A stretch of 7,565 nucleotides of DNA, taken from contig CAKMZE010000018.1 of NCBI GenBank assembly GCA_929200295.1, positions 19,678 through 27,242 of the forward strand. Direction: 5' to 3'. This document shows positions 5,886 through 7,565 of this stretch, piece by piece. Position numbers and translations under genes: made by a program. This DNA is from an uncultured Alphaproteobacteria bacterium. Lineage in GTDB: Bacteria; Pseudomonadota; Alphaproteobacteria; Rhodobacterales; Rhodobacteraceae. Numbering within the stretch: the stretch's first letter is position 1; every line of letters begins with the position of its first letter. The notes beneath the pieces were generated by a model. The model ran no database searches. It was not told the DNA's origin and saw nothing but the letters and a program-made list of their open reading frames with translations.

Positions 5886-6641
5886 TTAGTGATGCGGGTG
5901 CAATGCGTCCTTGAGATACACGCAAGTGAGGATGGTAAAGACATAAGCCTGAATGCCAGCCACAAGCACCTCAAGACCGTAAATCGCGGTAATGCCAAGG
6001 ATCGCAACCGGGCTCACAAGGGTCAGCGCTGCAAAGCCTGCAAAAACCTTAATCACAGCGTGGCCCGCCATAATATTGCCTGCAAGGCGGATCGAATGGC
6101 TCACCGGGCGCACGAAATATGAAATCACTTCAATCACAGCAATGATAGGGCGCAAAATCGCCGGCGCGTCTTTCATCCAAAACATGCCAAGGAATGACGC
6201 GCCATTCAGCACAAACCCAAGGATCGTCACAACGATAAACACGCCAAAACCAAGGACAGCTGTCACAGCGATCATCGATGTCGGGCTATAGGATGTTGGG
6301 ATAAGTGCCAGATAATTTGCCACAAGAATGAAAATGAACAGTGTCATGATATATGGGAAATACTTCACCCCATCTTTACCTGTCACATCTTCAACCATTT
6401 TATAGATAAAGCCGTACATCAGCTCGGCGATAGACTGCATGCGTGTGGGGATTGTGGCACGGCCGCGCGTGGACAAAACAAAAAGCCCGATAATCGCCAA
6501 TATGGCGATCCCCATCCACAATGTCACATTCGTTGGTGTATACCACATGATCGGCCCATCGCCGAACATTGGCTTTACAATGAACTGATCGAGTGGATGA
6601 AAAACCAAACCACCTTCTTGTGTTGTCGCGTCAGCTGCCAC
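5886..6641 (-). CDS. atpB: ATP synthase F0 subunit a
   Basis: The stator channel subunit, 251 residues, which carries the two proton half-channels beside the c-ring. Hydrophobic helices lie at about 39-56, 97-115, 122-146, 164-178, 192-211 and 213-240. The essential arginine is R185 in SIRLAGNIMAGH (equivalent to E. coli R210), with N189 beside it. The last helix, GLEVLVAGIQAYVFTILT, carries E224 and Q231. I choose the GTG at 6641 because AGAGGG lies eight bases upstream and the protein then begins MAADATTQEGG. A GTG at 6668 would give 260 residues but lacks a clear ribosome site. With the chosen start the gene overlaps the atpI end by 11 bases, suggesting coupling. Confidence 0.95.
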   Translation of the reverse strand: MAADATTQEGGLVFHPLDQFIVKPMFGDGPIMWYTPTNVTLWMGIAILAIIGLFVLSTRGRATIPTRMQSIAELMYGFIYKMVEDVTGKDGVKYFPYIMTLFIFILVANYLALIPTSYSPTSMIAVTAVLGFGVFIVVTILGFVLNGASFLGMFWMKDAPAILRPIIAVIEVISYFVRPVSHSIRLAGNIMAGHAVIKVFAGFAALTLVSPVAILGITAIYGLEVLVAGIQAYVFTILTCVYLKDALHPHH

Positions 6642-6993
6642 GATTATCACCCTCTTGTTCAGCCGCACGTGCGGCTTGTTTAGTCTGCACCTCCTTGGCT
6701 GAGCGCAACATGGTGTTCACACCGGCTGCGAAGCCAAAGAATATAAAGAGTATCAAGAATATGGGCGTCGTGCCAAAGAGGCTATCTAACCCGTATCCGA
6801 TACCAAAGCCGATCCCAAGACCCGCCACCAATTCAATCACCATTCGCCAAGCAAGCTGCGCTTGCGAATAATGTTCTTCCGAATGTGCTTTTGCAACGGG
6901 TACCGCACGTTTTTCAGATAGCTTTGCTTCAAGCGCAGCGAGCCGCGCATCAGGCGCATCGCTCTCAAAATCGTGTTTTCCCTCATCGGTCAT
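6631..6993 (-). CDS. atpI: AtpI-family ATP synthase assembly protein
   Basis: A 120-residue membrane protein at the head of the F0 operon. It has a charged N-terminal cytoplasmic part (about 1-45), two membrane helices (about 51-70 with the glycine motif GLGIGFGIGYGLD, and 76-95, IFLILFIFFGFAAGVNT), and a hydrophilic C-terminus. AtpI-type proteins are not part of the finished enzyme; they assist c-ring assembly and have been linked to Mg2+ supply. The ATG at 6993 has only a weak ribosome site. Its stop overlaps the start of atpB. It is divergent from the arsR-type gene, and the operon promoter should lie in the 175-base gap upstream. Confidence 0.93.
   Translation of the reverse strand: MTDEGKHDFESDAPDARLAALEAKLSEKRAVPVAKAHSEEHYSQAQLAWRMVIELVAGLGIGFGIGYGLDSLFGTTPIFLILFIFFGFAAGVNTMLRSAKEVQTKQAARAAEQEGDNRGS
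6650..6655 (-). promoter_or_regulatory. atpB ribosome binding site
   Basis: AGAGGG on the minus strand, eight bases before the GTG at 6641 and inside the end of atpI. It decides the atpB start among three in-frame GTG codons (6668, 6650, 6641). Confidence 0.6.
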
Positions 6994-7056
6994 TGGCTCG
7001 TGGTTTAGAAGCGTAACCCCATAGAGTCAACGACAACATTATGCTGCGTCAAACCA

Positions 7057-7081
7057 TTGATATACATCGTAAAAATATCAA
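7057..7081. promoter_or_regulatory. Inverted repeat TTGATAT-N11-ATATCAA, possible operator
   Basis: Two perfect 7-base arms are separated by 11 bases, upstream of atpI. The arm spacing is one to two helical turns, as for a dimeric regulator. The left part, TTGAT-ATAC-ATCGT, also matches 8 of 10 fixed positions of an FNR-type box. No regulator can be assigned. Confidence 0.3.
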
Positions 7082-7122
7082 AACCATGTACCCCGATGCA
7101 CCGCGCCCCATTTCATCAATAT

Positions 7123-7138
7123 TCAACCGATTGGTTGA
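7123..7138. promoter_or_regulatory. Dyad TCAACC-N4-GGTTGA, likely ArsR-family operator
   Basis: A perfect 6-4-6 inverted repeat lies 31 bases before the arsR-type ATG and overlaps a TTGACG (7135-7140) that could serve as a -35 element. A dyad at the promoter is the usual layout for autorepression by ArsR-family dimers. No clear -10 is visible. Confidence 0.45.
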
Positions 7139-7168
7139 CGTTTTGCAGGTATTGCGCAAAAAACCCTT

Positions 7169-7492
7169 ATGAGCGATCAGCTAAACACGGTCTTTGCCGC
7201 CCTTTCCGATCCGACCCGCAGGGCGATCTTAGCGCTCCTGCTCGAGGATGACATGGCGGTTACAGATGTGGCGGCTTGTTTCACGATGTCGCTTGCGGCG
7301 GTGTCAAAACATCTTGCTGTCCTCACAACAGCGGGGCTGATCTCACAAGAAAAGCGCGGCCGTGTGAAATGGTGCAAACTCGAGCCAGATAGGCTGCGCG
7401 AGGCGTCGACTTGGATGCAGGGCTTTGGTCAAATGGGCCCAATTGATTTTGACGCATTCGAAAAGTTCTTATCACAAGAAATCGAAACCTAG
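7169..7492 (+). CDS. ArsR-family winged-helix transcriptional regulator
   Basis: A 107-residue DNA-binding protein of the ArsR superfamily. It starts with the typical FAALSDPTRRAILALL (9-24). The HTH follows, with recognition helix MSLAAVSKHLAVLTTAGLI (40-58), and then the wing EKRGRVKWCKLEP (61-73). The ELCVCDL-type metal motif is absent and the two cysteines (37, 69) are not arranged as a known metal site, so a non-metal signal is likely. This subtype is often encoded next to SRPBCC/AHSA1-domain genes, but the window ends too soon to tell. No Shine-Dalgarno precedes the ATG, so the message may be leaderless or weakly translated. The 43-base repeat follows the stop. Confidence 0.93.
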   Translation: MSDQLNTVFAALSDPTRRAILALLLEDDMAVTDVAACFTMSLAAVSKHLAVLTTAGLISQEKRGRVKWCKLEPDRLREASTWMQGFGQMGPIDFDAFEKFLSQEIET

Positions 7493-7507
7493 CGCAAAAA
7501 GCCCTTT

Positions 7508-7550
7508 CATTCTTAGGTTTTGAAATATCCCGGGGGTTTGGGGGCTGGCC
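7508..7550 (+). repeat. 43-base 3'-end repeat, copy 2 (behind the arsR-type gene)
   Basis: This is the inverted partner of bases 1-43 (42 of 43 identical), starting 15 bases after the arsR-type stop. It contains CATTCTTAGG, then TTTTGAAATATCCCGGGGG, then a G-rich arm. Relative to the upstream gene it has the same orientation as copy 1. Confidence 0.85.
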
Positions 7551-7557
7551 CCCAAGC
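7536..7557 (+). terminator. GC-rich hairpin at the end of repeat copy 2, terminator-like
   Basis: TTGGGGG (7538-7544) pairs with CCCCCAA (7549-7555) across a CTGG loop, extendable by a G-T and a G-C pair to 7536 and 7557. No T tract follows, so it may end transcription only with help from Rho, or act as an mRNA 3'-end stabiliser. Confidence 0.5.
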
Positions 7558-7565
7558 GTGTGCCG

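Larger units (their letters stand above)
6994..7168. promoter_or_regulatory. Divergent control region between the F0 operon and the arsR-type gene
   Basis: This 175-base gap must hold the F0 operon promoter (minus) and probably the arsR promoter (plus). On the minus strand, TTGACG and TTGACT occur near 7053 and 7026, but neither has a good -10 at standard spacing. A 7-bp inverted repeat (7057-7063 with 7075-7081) and a 6-bp dyad (7123-7138) are the other structures. I could not fix either start site. Confidence 0.5.

Noticed and set aside
7057..7070. Calling TTGATATACATCGT a genuine FNR/FnrL box.
   Set aside because: Two of the ten fixed positions fail and nothing else supports it, so it is kept only as a low-interest observation.
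1..7550. The 43-base inverted copies at both ends could be the terminal repeats of a large transposon.
   Set aside because: There is no transposase or integrase between them, the cargo is housekeeping, the second copy ends 15 bases before the right edge with more hairpin beyond it, and each copy is better explained as a repeat tied to a gene 3' end.
1..7565. tRNA, rRNA, CRISPR array, riboswitch or a new defence or biosynthetic system.
   Set aside because: No cloverleaf, spaced repeat array or large structured leader was visible, all gaps are under 180 bases, and every supported gene belongs to a well-known family.

Overview
The window looks like chromosomal housekeeping DNA from an alphaproteobacterium, most likely of the Rhodobacteraceae (Roseobacter group). 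Three things point there: an F0 ATP synthase operon of the form atpI-atpB-atpE-atpX-atpF, with a separate b' subunit and no F1 genes after it; the moderate GC content; and the style of the short palindromic repeats placed behind genes. I found no mobile element, CRISPR array, tRNA or rRNA.

Layout. (1) Bases 55-1685, minus strand: a two-gene unit, nth (endonuclease III) followed by a PfkB-family sugar/nucleoside kinase resembling adenosine kinase, joined by an ATGA stop/start overlap. (2) Bases 1766-2608, plus strand, divergent from nth: an AraC-type HTH fused to an O6-methylguanine-DNA methyltransferase, so two DNA-repair genes lie head to head. (3) Bases 2715-3380, plus: an OmpA-family outer-membrane lipoprotein with glycine zippers, closed by a perfect 24-base palindromic terminator. 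(4) Bases 3482-4255, plus: a FadR/PdhR-type GntR regulator with an FCD ligand domain. (5) Bases 4382-6993, minus: the F0 operon, which converges on the GntR gene; the 126-base gap holds three hairpins, including a terminator for each direction. (6) Bases 7169-7492, plus: a small ArsR-family repressor, divergent from atpI.

The F0 genes act together: AtpB plus the AtpE ring form the proton path, AtpF and AtpX form the peripheral stalk, and AtpI helps ring assembly. Their F1 partners must be encoded elsewhere.

The least ordinary content is at gene 3' ends. One repeat family (core GTGGGCAAATTGCCCAC followed by CTACA) lies 7-8 bases behind the stop codons of the GntR gene, atpF and atpB, always in the same orientation relative to transcription. 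A second, unrelated 43-base repeat lies 12-15 bases behind the kinase gene and the arsR gene, again in the same orientation relative to the gene. One copy of the first family lies inside the F0 operon, between atpB and atpE, and atpE is flanked by hairpins on both sides. This may help set the high relative output of subunit c. I see no convincing new multi-gene system here.
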